Shown: positions 49,325 to 63,979 of the stretch, piece by piece
How positions within the stretch are numbered: position 1 is the stretch's first letter
Layout: every line of letters begins with the position of its first letter
Assembly: GCF_024752305.1 (NCBI RefSeq)
Contig: NZ_JANTHX010000005.1
Location: 453,496-517,495, forward strand
DNA length: 64,000 bases
Source of the DNA: Protaetiibacter mangrovi
GTDB taxonomy: Bacteria; Actinomycetota; Actinomycetes; Actinomycetales; Microbacteriaceae
Direction: 5' to 3'
Notes under the pieces: model-generated
Database searches by the model: none
The model's input: the letters and a program-made list of their open reading frames with translations, nothing else
Told to the model about the DNA's origin: nothing
Program-made: the position numbers and the translations under genes

Positions 49325-50955
<1,631 letters not shown>

Positions 50956-50959
<4 letters not shown>

Positions 50960-51561
50960 CCCCGCTCGCCGCCCTGCTGTCGCGGCGCGCCGACGAGGTC
51001 GCCCCGCTGCTGCTCGGCGCGGTGCTCACCGGCCGTGGCGTGTCCGTGCGGCTGACCGAGGTCGAGGCCTACCTCGGCGAGACCGACCCCGGGTCTCACG
51101 CCTTCCGCGGCGTGACCCCGCGCACCCGCACGATGTACGGCGAGCCGGCGCACCTCTACGTGTATCTGAGCTACGGCGTGCATGCCTGCGTCAACGTGGT
51201 GTGCTCGCCGGCGGGCGAGGCGAGCGCCGTGCTGCTGCGTGCAGGCGAGGTGGTCGAGGGCGTCGAGCTCGCCCGCGGGCGGCGTCCCACCGCGCGCCGC
51301 GACGCCGAGCTCGCCCGCGGGCCCGGCAACCTCACCCGCGCACTCGGCATCGCTCTGACCGACGACACGGCAGCCCTCGACGGCGCGCCGTTCGCCCTCG
51401 CGCCCGCGCCGCATCCGCCCGCCCCCGCTACCGGCAAGCGCGTCGGCGTCTCGGGCCACGGAGGAACGGATGCGTTCCCGCTGCGGTTCTGGATCCCCGG
51501 CGATCCGACGGTCTCGGTCTACCGCGCCTCGACCCCGCGGGTCCGCGTCACGCGACCGTGA
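50956..51561 (+). CDS. DNA-3-methyladenine glycosylase (AAG/MPG family), apparent CTG start
   Basis: 201 residues. Excises alkylated purines in base-excision repair. APLLLGAVLTGRGVSVRLTEVEAYLGETDPGSHAFRGVTPRTRTMYGEPAHLYVYLSYGVHACVNVVC contains the catalytic Glu of EVEAY and the YGxH block; ARGPGNLTRALGI follows. Homologous sequence begins about at the CTG of 50956, whose bases overlap the upstream stop (CTGA). The only standard in-frame start, GTG 50872, would add 28 residues (mostly Arg/Gly/Ala) read out of frame through the preceding gene. Its 3' end overlaps the convergent gene by 14 bp. Confidence 0.88.
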
Positions 51562-52117
51562 GCACCGCGAGCACCGCGCAGGCGCCCGCCCAGAGCATGC
51601 TCGCGAGCGTGCCGATGATGAAGCGCTCGCGCGCGGATGCCGAGTCCAGCTCCGAGAAGCGGCCGAGCCCCTTGATCGCGATGATCGCGAGGATCACCTC
51701 GGGGTGACCGAGCGCGATCGAGCCGACGATGGCGGCGCGCTCGAGGTGCCCGACGGTGGCGCCGCCGCGCAGCACCTCCTGCTCTTCGCCGGTGCGCTCG
51801 CGGTGGATGAGGATGCCGCCGTTCACGCCCCGCCGCACCGGTTCGCGGCTGGCGAGATCGAGCACGTAGACGGTGAGGGGGCTGCCCGCCAGCACGCCGA
51901 GCCCGGCGACGCCGAGGGCGAGCACGACGGCGAAGGCGGGCGGGTCGGGCAGCAGTCGCACGCCGAACACCGCGAGCAGCAGCCCGAGACCGATCGGGAT
52001 GAGGGCGAGCAGCGCGAGCCGAGGTCGCGCGAGGCGGATCGCGAACACCGTGGCCACGATGCCGCCCGCGATCACGAGCAGCGCGAGCACCCAGCACAGG
52101 TAGTCGATGACGATCAC
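51548..52117 (-). CDS. Multi-pass membrane protein next to a SatD-like gene
   Basis: 189 residues from a GTG at 52117 with a GGAGGAGG site. Helices at about 4-28 (LCWVLALLVIAGGIVATVFAI), 34-54 (LALLALIPIGLGLLLAVFGV), 60-80 (FAVVLALGVAGLGVLAGSP) and the C-terminus (IIGTLASMLWAGACAVLAVLTV); a soluble stretch between carries HPEVILAIIAIKGLGRFSEL. The last motif and pairing with SatD occur in other actinobacteria, but I know no function. The GTGA overlap with the SatD-like stop shows they form an operon. Confidence 0.8.
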   Translation of the reverse strand: MIVIDYLCWVLALLVIAGGIVATVFAIRLARPRLALLALIPIGLGLLLAVFGVRLLPDPPAFAVVLALGVAGLGVLAGSPLTVYVLDLASREPVRRGVNGGILIHRERTGEEQEVLRGGATVGHLERAAIVGSIALGHPEVILAIIAIKGLGRFSELDSASARERFIIGTLASMLWAGACAVLAVLTVA

Positions 52118-52737
52118 GAGACCTCCTCCGTGGCGGACGGCGCCGCACCTTCCGCGAGCCCGAGCAGCTGCACGAGCGACGCCCGGGCCGCGGCATCGAG
52201 CCGCACCCCGGCGGCGATCGCCCGCTTGCTGGCCGCTTGCGGGGTGATGCCGAGCCGTTCGGCGGCATCCGCCTGGGTCAGCCCCGACTCGACCAGATCG
52301 TACAGTTCCCAGCCCTCGGTCGAGCGGCGCTCGCGCAGCTGCAGCAGCAGTTCGAACACCGTCTGCAGCGTCGTCGCGTCCGGGCGGATGCCGCCTCCCG
52401 CCACCGCGACGCGCCAGGGCCGCCGCTTGGCGGCGTCGACCGCCTCGCGGGCCGCGACGAGCGCCTCGCCCGTGGTGGCGCGGGTGGCCGTCGGGAGGGG
52501 GGTGCGCACCTCGCCGAGTCCGAGTCCGATGCTCCACCCGCCTGCGCGCGCGAGTCCGAGCACGAGCGCGACGGCGGTCTGCGGGTCGGTGGTCAGCGCC
52601 TGGATCTCGTCGCCGGCGGTGCGGTCGGCGGGCAACGCGAGCCGGTCGCCGCCGAGTCGGGTGAGCAGGGCGAGCCCGTCGTCGGCCCGGTCGGGGCTGT
52701 GGCGACTGTCGATCTGGTCGGCGGTGAGGGCGAACAT
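52114..52737 (-). CDS. SatD-like regulatory protein
   Basis: 207 residues from ATG 52737, behind a GGAGG site. N-terminal FALTADQIDSRHSPD resembles the SatD family start (IGDVVDSR type); later a helix-turn-helix-like segment (LTQADAAERLGITPQAASKRAIAAGVRL, about 165-192). SatD proteins are poorly characterised; the HTH suggests DNA binding. Together with the membrane protein downstream it may sense an envelope or DNA signal. Its promoter (minus-strand TAGGCT at 52754-52759) is flanked by repeated CATCAACCCC sequences. Confidence 0.75.
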   Translation of the reverse strand: MFALTADQIDSRHSPDRADDGLALLTRLGGDRLALPADRTAGDEIQALTTDPQTAVALVLGLARAGGWSIGLGLGEVRTPLPTATRATTGEALVAAREAVDAAKRRPWRVAVAGGGIRPDATTLQTVFELLLQLRERRSTEGWELYDLVESGLTQADAAERLGITPQAASKRAIAAGVRLDAAARASLVQLLGLAEGAAPSATEEVS

Positions 52738-52753
52738 GAGAACCTCCGGGTCA

Positions 52754-52759
52754 AGCCTA
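52754..52759 (-). promoter_or_regulatory. -10 element of the satD-like gene
   Basis: TAGGCT on the minus strand, 16 nt upstream of the ATG codon at 52737; leaves room for the GGAGG site in a very short leader. Confidence 0.45.
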
Positions 52760-52777
52760 GAAGCATGATGCACGACA

Positions 52778-52816
52778 CATCAACCCCAGACGCTAGATAC
52801 GTTGATCATCAACCCC
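52778..52816. repeat. Direct repeat and palindrome between satD-like gene and tyrS
   Basis: CATCAACCCC occurs at 52778-52787 and 52807-52816 (29 bp apart, close to three helical turns). The second copy overlaps the palindrome GTTGATCATCAAC at 52801-52813. The site lies upstream of the satD-like -10 and at the -35 position of tyrS, so a regulator bound here could act on both. Confidence 0.6.
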
Positions 52817-52829
52817 GTGGCGCTGCGGG

Positions 52830-52835
52830 TAGCCT
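52830..52835 (+). promoter_or_regulatory. -10 element of tyrS (leaderless)
   Basis: TAGCCT ends 6 nt before the GTG at 52842. Confidence 0.65.
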
Positions 52836-52841
52836 GACCGG

Positions 52842-54143
52842 GTGCCCGCATCCGAGAACCTGAGCGCGCAGCGCAACGACCCCACCTTCCCCGACGTCTG
52901 GGAGGAGCTCGTGTGGCGCGGGCTCGTGCACGTGTCCACCGACGCCGACTCCCTGAAGGCGCTGCTCGCGGGGCCGCCGATCGTCTACTACTGCGGCTTC
53001 GACCCCACGGCGCCGAGCCTCCATCTCGGGAACCTCGTGCAGATCCTCGTGCTGCGCCGCCTGCAGCTGGCGGGGCACCGGCCCCTCGGGCTGGTCGGGG
53101 GGTCGACCGGGCTGATCGGCGATCCGCGTCCGAGCGCCGAGCGCACCCTCAACGACCGGCAGACCGTGGCCGACTGGGTCGGGCGCCTCCGCGGGCAGAT
53201 CGAGCCGTTCCTCTCGTTCGAGGGCGACAACGCCGCGCGGATGGTGAACAACCTCGACTGGACCGCTCCTCTGAGCGCGATCGACTTCCTCCGCGAGATC
53301 GGCAAGCACTTCCGCGTCGGCACGATGCTCAAGAAGGACGCCGTCGCGGCCCGGCTGAACTCGGATGCCGGCATCAGCTACACCGAGTTCAGCTACCAGC
53401 TGCTGCAGGGCATGGACTTCCTCGAGCTGTACCGGCAGTACGGATGCGTGCTGCAGACCGGCGGTTCGGACCAGTGGGGCAACCTCACGAGCGGCACCGA
53501 CCTCATCCACCGCGTGGAGGGGGTGAGCGTGCACGCCATCGGCACACCGCTCATCACCAACTCCGACGGCACCAAGTTCGGCAAGAGCGAGGGCAACGCC
53601 ATCTGGCTCGACGCCGAGATGTGCAGCCCCTACCGCTTCTACCAGTTCTGGCTCAACACCGACGACGCCGACGTCATCACCCGGCTCAAGGTCTTCACCT
53701 TCCTGACGCGCGCCGACATCGAGGCACTCGAGCAGCAGGTCCGTGACGAGCCGTTCCGCCGCGAGGCGCAGCGCACGCTCGCCCGCGAGGTGACAGCTCT
53801 CGTGCACGGCTCGGCGGCGACGGATGCGGTGATCGCCGCATCCGAGGCGCTCTTCGGACAGGGCGACCTGGCCTCGCTCGATGCCGCGACGCTCGCGGCG
53901 GCCGTCGACGAGCTGCCGCATGCCGAGCTCGCGCCCACCACTCCCGTCGCCCAGGCCCTCGTCGAGACGGGTCTGACCTCGAGCCTCTCCGAGGCGCGTC
54001 GCGCGATCGCCCAGGGCGGGGTCTACCTCAACAACGCCAAGGTCGACGACGAGGCGGCGACGCTCGACGGGGCCGCACTCGCCGGCGGTCGGGCCGTGCT
54101 GCGCCGCGGCAAGAAGACCCTCGCCGGCATCCTGCTCGGCTGA
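52842..54143 (+). CDS. tyrS: Tyrosine--tRNA ligase
   Basis: 433 residues, GTG start. Class I enzyme: HIGH-type HLGN in CGFDPTAPSLHLGNLVQILVLRRLQ, tyrosine-binding YTEFSYQLLQGMDFLELYRQYG, QTGGSDQWGNLTSG, and KFGKSEGNAIWL as the KMSKS equivalent. The C-terminal S4 domain (SSLSEARRAIAQGGVYLNNAKV) binds tRNA. No T-box leader; the transcript is predicted to be leaderless. Confidence 0.98.
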   Translation: MPASENLSAQRNDPTFPDVWEELVWRGLVHVSTDADSLKALLAGPPIVYYCGFDPTAPSLHLGNLVQILVLRRLQLAGHRPLGLVGGSTGLIGDPRPSAERTLNDRQTVADWVGRLRGQIEPFLSFEGDNAARMVNNLDWTAPLSAIDFLREIGKHFRVGTMLKKDAVAARLNSDAGISYTEFSYQLLQGMDFLELYRQYGCVLQTGGSDQWGNLTSGTDLIHRVEGVSVHAIGTPLITNSDGTKFGKSEGNAIWLDAEMCSPYRFYQFWLNTDDADVITRLKVFTFLTRADIEALEQQVRDEPFRREAQRTLAREVTALVHGSAATDAVIAASEALFGQGDLASLDAATLAAAVDELPHAELAPTTPVAQALVETGLTSSLSEARRAIAQGGVYLNNAKVDDEAATLDGAALAGGRAVLRRGKKTLAGILLG

Positions 54144-54155
54144 CGGGGGCCGCCC

Positions 54156-54950
54156 GTGCCGTTCACCCCGAGCCACGCGGTCGTCGCGCTGCCCTTCGTG
54201 GGCACCCGGATCGTGCCGGCGGCCGTCGCGATCGGGGCGATGGTCCCCGACCTCCCGCTGTTCGTGCGGGTGGGTCCCGACTACGCCGACGCCTACCGCC
54301 TCACGCACAGCGCGCTCGGCGCGGTGGTCCTCGACCTGCCGCTCGCGTTCGCCGTGCTGGTGCTGTGGCGTGTGCTGATCCGACCGCTCGTGCCCGCCCT
54401 GTCCCCGCGGACGCTCCGCGGTCGCTGGCCGGGGGAGTGGGCGCTGGGATCCCGGGTCGGTTGGCGTTCGCTCGGTGCGGGCGGGCTCACCGCCTGGCTC
54501 CTGCTCGCGGTCGCGCTGCTGATCGGCATCGCGTCGCACATCGTGTGGGATCTCTTCACGCACCCCGGTCGGTGGGGGTCCGAGCTGATCCCGGCGCTCG
54601 GACGGATGTGGGGACCGCTCGGCGGCACCCAGTGGCTCCAGTACGGCAGCTCGGCCCTCGGCCTCCTGGTTCTCGGCGTGTGGGGCGTCCGCCGCCTCCG
54701 CAGCCGAACCCCCATCGACCCGCCCGCCTCGGCGCCGCGGTGGCTCGCGCCCGTCGTGTGGGTCTGCGCGGCCGCCGCCCTCGTGGTGCCGGCGGTCGCC
54801 GGCCTCCTCGCGCACGGCGTCCCCGATCGTGCGGGCATCGGCCTCGCGCTGTTCCGCTGGGTCACGCAGGCGGGGCTCGCGCTGCTGCTGATCCTCGTGG
54901 TCGCGTCCGTCGTCGCCGCCGTATGGCGTCGCCGCCGGGTGCGCGGCTGA
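54156..54950 (+). CDS. DUF4184 family membrane protein
   Basis: 264 residues, GTG start 12 nt after tyrS. MPFTPSHAVVALPF and PAAVAIGAMVPDLPLF, RLTHSALGAVVLDLPLAF and ASHIVWDLFTHPGRWG are the family blocks; His and Asp residues in them recall metal-dependent membrane hydrolases of the YdjM/LexA-induced type, but function is unproven. About six membrane helices, the last ones in ALLLILVVASVVAAVW. Likely read from the tyrS promoter. Confidence 0.88.
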   Translation: MPFTPSHAVVALPFVGTRIVPAAVAIGAMVPDLPLFVRVGPDYADAYRLTHSALGAVVLDLPLAFAVLVLWRVLIRPLVPALSPRTLRGRWPGEWALGSRVGWRSLGAGGLTAWLLLAVALLIGIASHIVWDLFTHPGRWGSELIPALGRMWGPLGGTQWLQYGSSALGLLVLGVWGVRRLRSRTPIDPPASAPRWLAPVVWVCAAAALVVPAVAGLLAHGVPDRAGIGLALFRWVTQAGLALLLILVVASVVAAVWRRRRVRG

Positions 54951-55216
54951 GCTCGGAACCCCGGAAACACGGGCGACACGCCCGGGATGCGGGTGCGATT
55001 TGGCGGGACGCCGGATCCCACGTAGTGTTCTTCTTGTTCGCCCCAAAGGGAAGAGCGGAGCGGCCTGAAAGGCCCCGCCCCCTCAAGCGGAGGAACAAAA
55101 CCCCCTCAGAAGTGAATCCCAGGATTCGCACGGCCTTCTGGTCTATGATGGGGATCCTCCTCTCGGAGACCGCGGTCATCGATCGCAGCCCGGAGCTTCG
55201 CTCCCGGCGCGTCGGT

Positions 55217-55244
55217 TTGACAGACGGAACGAGAAGGCTAGGAT
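55217..55244 (+). promoter_or_regulatory. Main rRNA promoter P2
   Basis: Perfect -35 TTGACA and near-consensus -10 TAGGAT with 16-bp spacing, the strongest promoter signature in the window. Confidence 0.85.
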
Positions 55245-55300
55245 GGAGAAGTTGCCCTGCGGGCGAGCCGGAAACGGTGAGCAGCAGGAGCGCCCGATCC

Positions 55301-55319
55301 TTGAGAACTCAACAGCGTG
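55301..55319 (+). promoter_or_regulatory. boxA-like antitermination element in the 16S leader
   Basis: TTGAGAACTCAACAGCGTG. A close relative, TTGAGAACTACACAG, recurs before 23S at 57301. Elements of this type recruit Nus factors on rRNA transcripts. Confidence 0.6.
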
Positions 55320-55498
55320 CACTATGTCAAATGCCAAAAACCTCGACGTTCGACCTTCGGGTCGAACAGAGATTCCTTTGGATTGACGGATTGTCAGTAG
55401 ACGATCCTTTCAGTCAGATCAACTCGCAGGATCGACGGTTTTCCCCGTCGTGACAGCAACGGTTCTGCCGGCGACCTCGGTCGCCGTGCTACCAAACC

Positions 55499-60573
<5,075 letters not shown>

Positions 60574-60678
60574 CATGAGTTCTTCGAATCGTGTTGCTCG
60601 CGTCCACTTTGTGGTTCCCGATTGACGGTCGGGAACGCGTCGAATAATCGATGCACTTTGACTGAGAAATCAATAGTG
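60574..60678 (+). other. 23S-5S spacer
   Basis: About 105 nt; contains a perfect 8-bp stem GTTCCCGA/TCGGGAAC around 60620 that could be part of RNase III-type processing. No tRNA gene. Confidence 0.6.
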
Positions 60679-60796
60679 TTTCGGCGGCCATAGCGTAGGG
60701 GAAACGCCCGGTTACATTCCGAACCCGGAAGCTAAGACCTACAGCGCCGATGGTACTGCGAGGGCGACCTCGTGGGAGAGTAGGACACCGCCGGAC
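60679..60796 (+). rRNA. rrf: 5S ribosomal RNA
   Basis: About 118 nt. The 5' TTTCGGCGGCCATAGCG pairs with the 3' GACACCGCCGG; CCCGGTTACATTCCGAACCCGG and GGTACTGCGAGGG are the standard loop B/C and E parts. Last gene of the rRNA operon. Confidence 0.97.
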
Positions 60797-60807
60797 TTCT
60801 TTCGAGG

Positions 60808-60843
60808 AGGCCCACCCGCACACCGGGTGGGCCTTCTTCGTTT
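60808..60843 (+). terminator. Intrinsic terminator of the rRNA operon
   Basis: Perfect 11-bp stem AGGCCCACCCG/CGGGTGGGCCT, 5-nt loop, followed by TCTTCGTTT. Confidence 0.9.
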
Positions 60844-60906
60844 AAGGCCCTGCAGCCTCCGCGCCGACGGCGCGAGGCCGTAGCATGAACCGACCACGGG
60901 AGAGCG

Positions 60907-61971
60907 ATGGCTGACGACAAGCGTCCGCACGGCAAGCGGCCGGACGGCGGTGCGCCGCGCGGCGACCGCAAGCCCGGAGGCTCAGGTCGCCCGGGTGGCG
61001 GGAAGCCCTACGGTTCCGGATCCCGTGACGGCAAGCCGGGTGAGCGGGGCAAGCCCGGCGACCGCGGTAAGCCGGGCGAACGAGGCAAGCCGGGTGACCG
61101 GAAGTTCGCCGATCGCGGGAAGACCGCAGACCGGGGCAAGCCCGGCGAGCGCAAGCCGTGGGCGTCCAAGGCGGGCGAGCGTCCCGCATCCGGCGATCGA
61201 GCCCGCCCGCCGCGGGATGACGATCGCCCGCGCCACGACGACCCGGTCATCCCCGAGGACGTCGCCGCCAACCAGCTCGACAAGGCGGCGCGCATCGAAC
61301 TGAAGACTCTCAGCAAGGACAACGCCGACTGGGTGGCTCGCCACCTCGTGATGGCCGGCCGGCTGATCGACGACGACCCGGCGCTTGCCCATCGCCACGC
61401 CCTGGCTGCCGCGAGGCGTGCGGGCCGGATCGGCGTGGTCCGCGAGACCGCGGCCATCACCGCGTACGCCACGGGCGACTTCGCGCTGGCGCTGCGCGAG
61501 CTGCGCACCTACCGCCGGATCACCGGACGCGACGATCAGCTCCCCCTGATGGTGGACTCCGAGCGCGGGGTCGGGAGGCCGCAGCAGGCGCTCGAGCTCG
61601 GTCGCTCGGTGCCGCGCGACAGCCTCGACGCGGCCGTGCAGGTGGAGCTCGCGATCGCGATGTCGGGTGCGCGACTCGACCTCGAGCAGCCCGAGCTGGC
61701 GCTCACGGAGCTGCAGATCCCGCAGCTCGACCCGGAGCGCGCGTTCTCGTACAGCCCCGCGCTGTTCGACGCGTACGCGACGGTGCTCGAGGAGCTGGGC
61801 CGCGCCGACGAGGCCGAGCAGTGGTGGCAGCGCTCCGACCGCGCCACGATCGCGCTCGAGCAGGCAGCGATCCCCGAGGGCCAGGACACGGTCGAGATCA
61901 TCGAGGAGTTCCTCGAGGAGCCGGGCGACACCGAGACCGGCGACACCGAGGCCGGGGGCGGCGAGGCGTGA
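60907..61971 (+). CDS. Helical-repeat protein with a collagen-like N-terminal region
   Basis: 354 residues. Residues 1-115 are low-complexity and highly charged, with eight consecutive G-X-Y triplets made of GKPGER/GKPGDR (about 42-65). Residues 120-325 are alpha-helical with TPR-like periodicity (DPALAHRHALAAARRAGRIGVVRETAAITAYATGDFALALRELRTYRRITG and FDAYATVLEELGRADEAEQWW). An acidic tail with EEPGDTETGDTEAG ends the protein. This gene precedes the HAD phosphatase gene in many actinobacteria, function unknown. GGGAGAG serves as ribosome site. Not secreted: no signal peptide. Confidence 0.8.
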   Translation: MADDKRPHGKRPDGGAPRGDRKPGGSGRPGGGKPYGSGSRDGKPGERGKPGDRGKPGERGKPGDRKFADRGKTADRGKPGERKPWASKAGERPASGDRARPPRDDDRPRHDDPVIPEDVAANQLDKAARIELKTLSKDNADWVARHLVMAGRLIDDDPALAHRHALAAARRAGRIGVVRETAAITAYATGDFALALRELRTYRRITGRDDQLPLMVDSERGVGRPQQALELGRSVPRDSLDAAVQVELAIAMSGARLDLEQPELALTELQIPQLDPERAFSYSPALFDAYATVLEELGRADEAEQWWQRSDRATIALEQAAIPEGQDTVEIIEEFLEEPGDTETGDTEAGGGEA

Positions 61972-62984
61972 CGGTTCCCCCCGAGCGGGCTCCGCTCGAC
62001 GGCGTCGACGTGCTGCTCGCCGACCTGGACGGCGTCGTCTACGCCAGCCACGAGGCGATCCCGCACGCCGTCGACGCGCTCAACGCGGCGGCGGCATCCG
62101 GACGCCGACTCGGGTATCTGACGAACAACGCCTCGCGCACCCCGCAGACGGTGGCCGCGCAGCTGCGCGAGCTGGGTCTGCACGCCGAACCCGACGACAT
62201 CGTGTCGTCGCCGCAGGCGGCGGTGGTGCTGCTCGCCGAGCTGGTGCCTGCCGGTGCCACCGTTCTCGTGGTCGGCGGCGACGGGCTGGTGTCCGAGGTC
62301 GAGCGGGCGGGCTTCCGCGTGACGCGCTCGGCGGATGACGCACCCGCCGCGGTCGTGCAGGGTTTCGCGCCCCAGGTTGCCTGGACGGATCTCGCCGAGG
62401 CGGCCTTCGCGTTGAAGGGCGGCGATTCGGGCATCCCGTGGGTCGCCACCAACACCGACTGGACGATCCCGCAGGCGCGGGGAACGGCGCCGGGCAACGG
62501 CACCCTGGTCTCGGCCGTGCACACCGCGGTCGGCCGTCTGCCGGTCGTCGCGGGCAAGCCCGAGCGCGCGCTCTTCGACGTCGCGGTCGCACGATTCGGC
62601 GCCGCGCATCCGCTCTTCATCGGCGACCGGCTCGACACCGACATCCTCGGCGCCCGCCGAGCCGGCATGCCCTCGGCTCTCGTGCTCACCGGCATCGACG
62701 GCCCGAAGCAGCTGCTGGCGGCGGCGCCCGACTCGCGTCCCGACTTCGTGCTCGCGGATCTGCGCGGGCTGACCGAGCCGTACCCGCGCACCGACGACGT
62801 GCGCGACATCGCGGGGGTCCGCCGGGTGCGGGTGGGGGAGGCCGTGGTGGCCCATCGCGGCCAGGCGCTCACCCTCGAGAGCCCCGGGTCGCCGATCGAC
62901 CGGATCCGCGCCGCGGCCGCCGCGGTGTGGGGAGCCGGGGTGCCGATCTACGCGCTCGACGTGGCGCCCGAACTATATTCGTGA
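61968..62984 (+). CDS. HAD-IIA family phosphatase (NagD/PGP-like)
   Basis: 338 residues, GTG start overlapping the previous stop (GTGA). HAD motifs: DLDGVVYASHEAIPHAV (nucleophile and acid Asp), LTNNASRTPQTVAAQL, Lys in VAGKPERALFDVAV and GDRLDTDILGARRAGMPSALVLTG. A C2A-type cap occupies about 90-200. A C-terminal 65-residue extension (FVLADLRGL to LDVAPELYS) is common to actinobacterial members. Probably dephosphorylates a sugar or nucleotide phosphate; the substrate is open. Confidence 0.93.
   Translation: MTVPPERAPLDGVDVLLADLDGVVYASHEAIPHAVDALNAAAASGRRLGYLTNNASRTPQTVAAQLRELGLHAEPDDIVSSPQAAVVLLAELVPAGATVLVVGGDGLVSEVERAGFRVTRSADDAPAAVVQGFAPQVAWTDLAEAAFALKGGDSGIPWVATNTDWTIPQARGTAPGNGTLVSAVHTAVGRLPVVAGKPERALFDVAVARFGAAHPLFIGDRLDTDILGARRAGMPSALVLTGIDGPKQLLAAAPDSRPDFVLADLRGLTEPYPRTDDVRDIAGVRRVRVGEAVVAHRGQALTLESPGSPIDRIRAAAAAVWGAGVPIYALDVAPELYS
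62974..62979 (+). promoter_or_regulatory. -10 element of the 60-residue gene (leaderless)
   Basis: TATATT, the closest to consensus among the leaderless -10 elements here, ends 6 nt before the GTG at 62986. Confidence 0.65.
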
Positions 62985-62985
62985 C

Positions 62986-63168
62986 GTGACAGATCACGCC
63001 TCCGAGCCCGATGCGGCGACCTCCGACGCCGAGCCGAGCGCCCTGCTGTCGCGGCTGCGGCTGATCGAGGACCAGCCGCTCGCCGACCGCGCGGGCGCTC
63101 TCGCGCAGGTGCACGACGAGCTGCGCGGACGGCTCGAGTCCGGGGACGCACCGCGCGCGCATGCCTGA
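62986..63168 (+). CDS. Small acidic helical protein of unknown function
   Basis: 60 residues; an Asp/Glu/Ala/Ser-rich first third, then LLSRLRLIEDQPLADRAGALAQVHDELRGRL, a likely two-helix segment. Similar short proteins commonly precede tlyA in actinobacteria. Supported by a good -10 with leaderless spacing and an 8-nt overlap with tlyA. Function unknown. Confidence 0.75.
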   Translation: MTDHASEPDAATSDAEPSALLSRLRLIEDQPLADRAGALAQVHDELRGRLESGDAPRAHA

Positions 63169-63979
63169 CACCGCCGCATCCGTTCGGCTCGACGCCGAAC
63201 TGGTGCGCCGCGGACTGTCCCGTTCGCGTGCGGTCGCGGTCGAGGCCATCGCGAACGGGCTCGTGACCGTCGACGGCCGACCCGTCGCGAAGGCGTCGAC
63301 GCCGGTCACCTCGGAGTCGACGATCGAGGTCGCGGGAGCCGACCACTACGTGAGCCGGGGAGCCCACAAGCTGATCGCCGCTCTCGACGCGTTCGATGTC
63401 GATCCGGCGGGCCGGGTCGCGCTCGACGCGGGCGCCTCGACGGGCGGCTTCACCCAGGTGCTGCTCGAGCGCGGCGCATCCCGGGTGTTCGCGGTCGACG
63501 TCGGCCACGGCCAGCTCGCGTCGAAAGTGCAGGAGGATCCGCGCGTGGCGAACCTCGAGGGCTGGAACCTGCGGCACCTGACGCGAGAATCTCCTGCATT
63601 TTCGACATACGCGGGGGAGTTGGCGCAGAGCGGATGGCCGAGCCTCGTCGTGGGGGATCTCAGCTTCATCTCGCTGACCCAGGTGCTCGAGCCGCTCGCG
63701 GCGCTCGCCGAGCCGGATGCCGAGCTGCTGCTGCTCGTCAAGCCGCAGTTCGAGGTGGGCCGCGGCGGCGTGCGCGAGGGCATCGTGCGCGACCGCGCCC
63801 TGCGGCACGACGCCGCCACCACGGTGCTGTGGGCGGCATGGGATCTGGGCCTCGGCGCGCGCGGCATCGTCGACAGCCCGATCCCGGGAGGCGGCGGCAA
63901 CCGCGAGTACCTCGTGCACCTGCACCGCACCGCTCCCGACCCCTCCCACCTCCGCACGGTCATCCCCCTCCTCGCCTGA
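63161..63979 (+). CDS. tlyA: TlyA family rRNA 2'-O-methyltransferase
   Basis: 272 residues. N-terminal S4 RNA-binding domain (about 6-65: RLDAELVRRGLSRSRAVAVEAIANGLVTVDGRPV), the YVSRGAHKLIAALD linker, then an FtsJ-like methyltransferase with DAGASTGGFTQVLLERGASRVFAVDVGHGQL, LVVGDLSFISL and LLLVKPQFEVGRGGVREGIVRD. TlyA methylates 16S C1409 and 23S C1920 (capreomycin sensitivity); dual specificity is inferred from family membership. The ATG overlaps the preceding small gene by 8 nt. NAD kinase and recN often follow but are beyond the window. Confidence 0.95.
   Translation: MPDTAASVRLDAELVRRGLSRSRAVAVEAIANGLVTVDGRPVAKASTPVTSESTIEVAGADHYVSRGAHKLIAALDAFDVDPAGRVALDAGASTGGFTQVLLERGASRVFAVDVGHGQLASKVQEDPRVANLEGWNLRHLTRESPAFSTYAGELAQSGWPSLVVGDLSFISLTQVLEPLAALAEPDAELLLLVKPQFEVGRGGVREGIVRDRALRHDAATTVLWAAWDLGLGARGIVDSPIPGGGGNREYLVHLHRTAPDPSHLRTVIPLLA

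Larger units (their letters stand above)
54951..55498 (+). promoter_or_regulatory. rRNA operon promoter and leader region
   Basis: About 550 bases without a protein gene. P1: TTGGCG (55000-55005), 17-nt spacer, TAGTGT (55023-55028). P2: TTGACA (55217-55222), 16-nt spacer, TAGGAT (55239-55244). A boxA-like TTGAGAACTCAACAG lies at 55301-55315. TATGAT at 55144-55149 could be another -10 but lacks a -35. Confidence 0.8.

Noticed and set aside
55383..55403. TTGACG followed by TAGACG as a third rRNA promoter
   Set aside because: Spacing is only about 9 bp, too short for a promoter.
61012..61120. CRISPR-like array from the tandem repeats
   Set aside because: Repeats are the coding GKPGER/GKPGDR triplets with no unique spacers.
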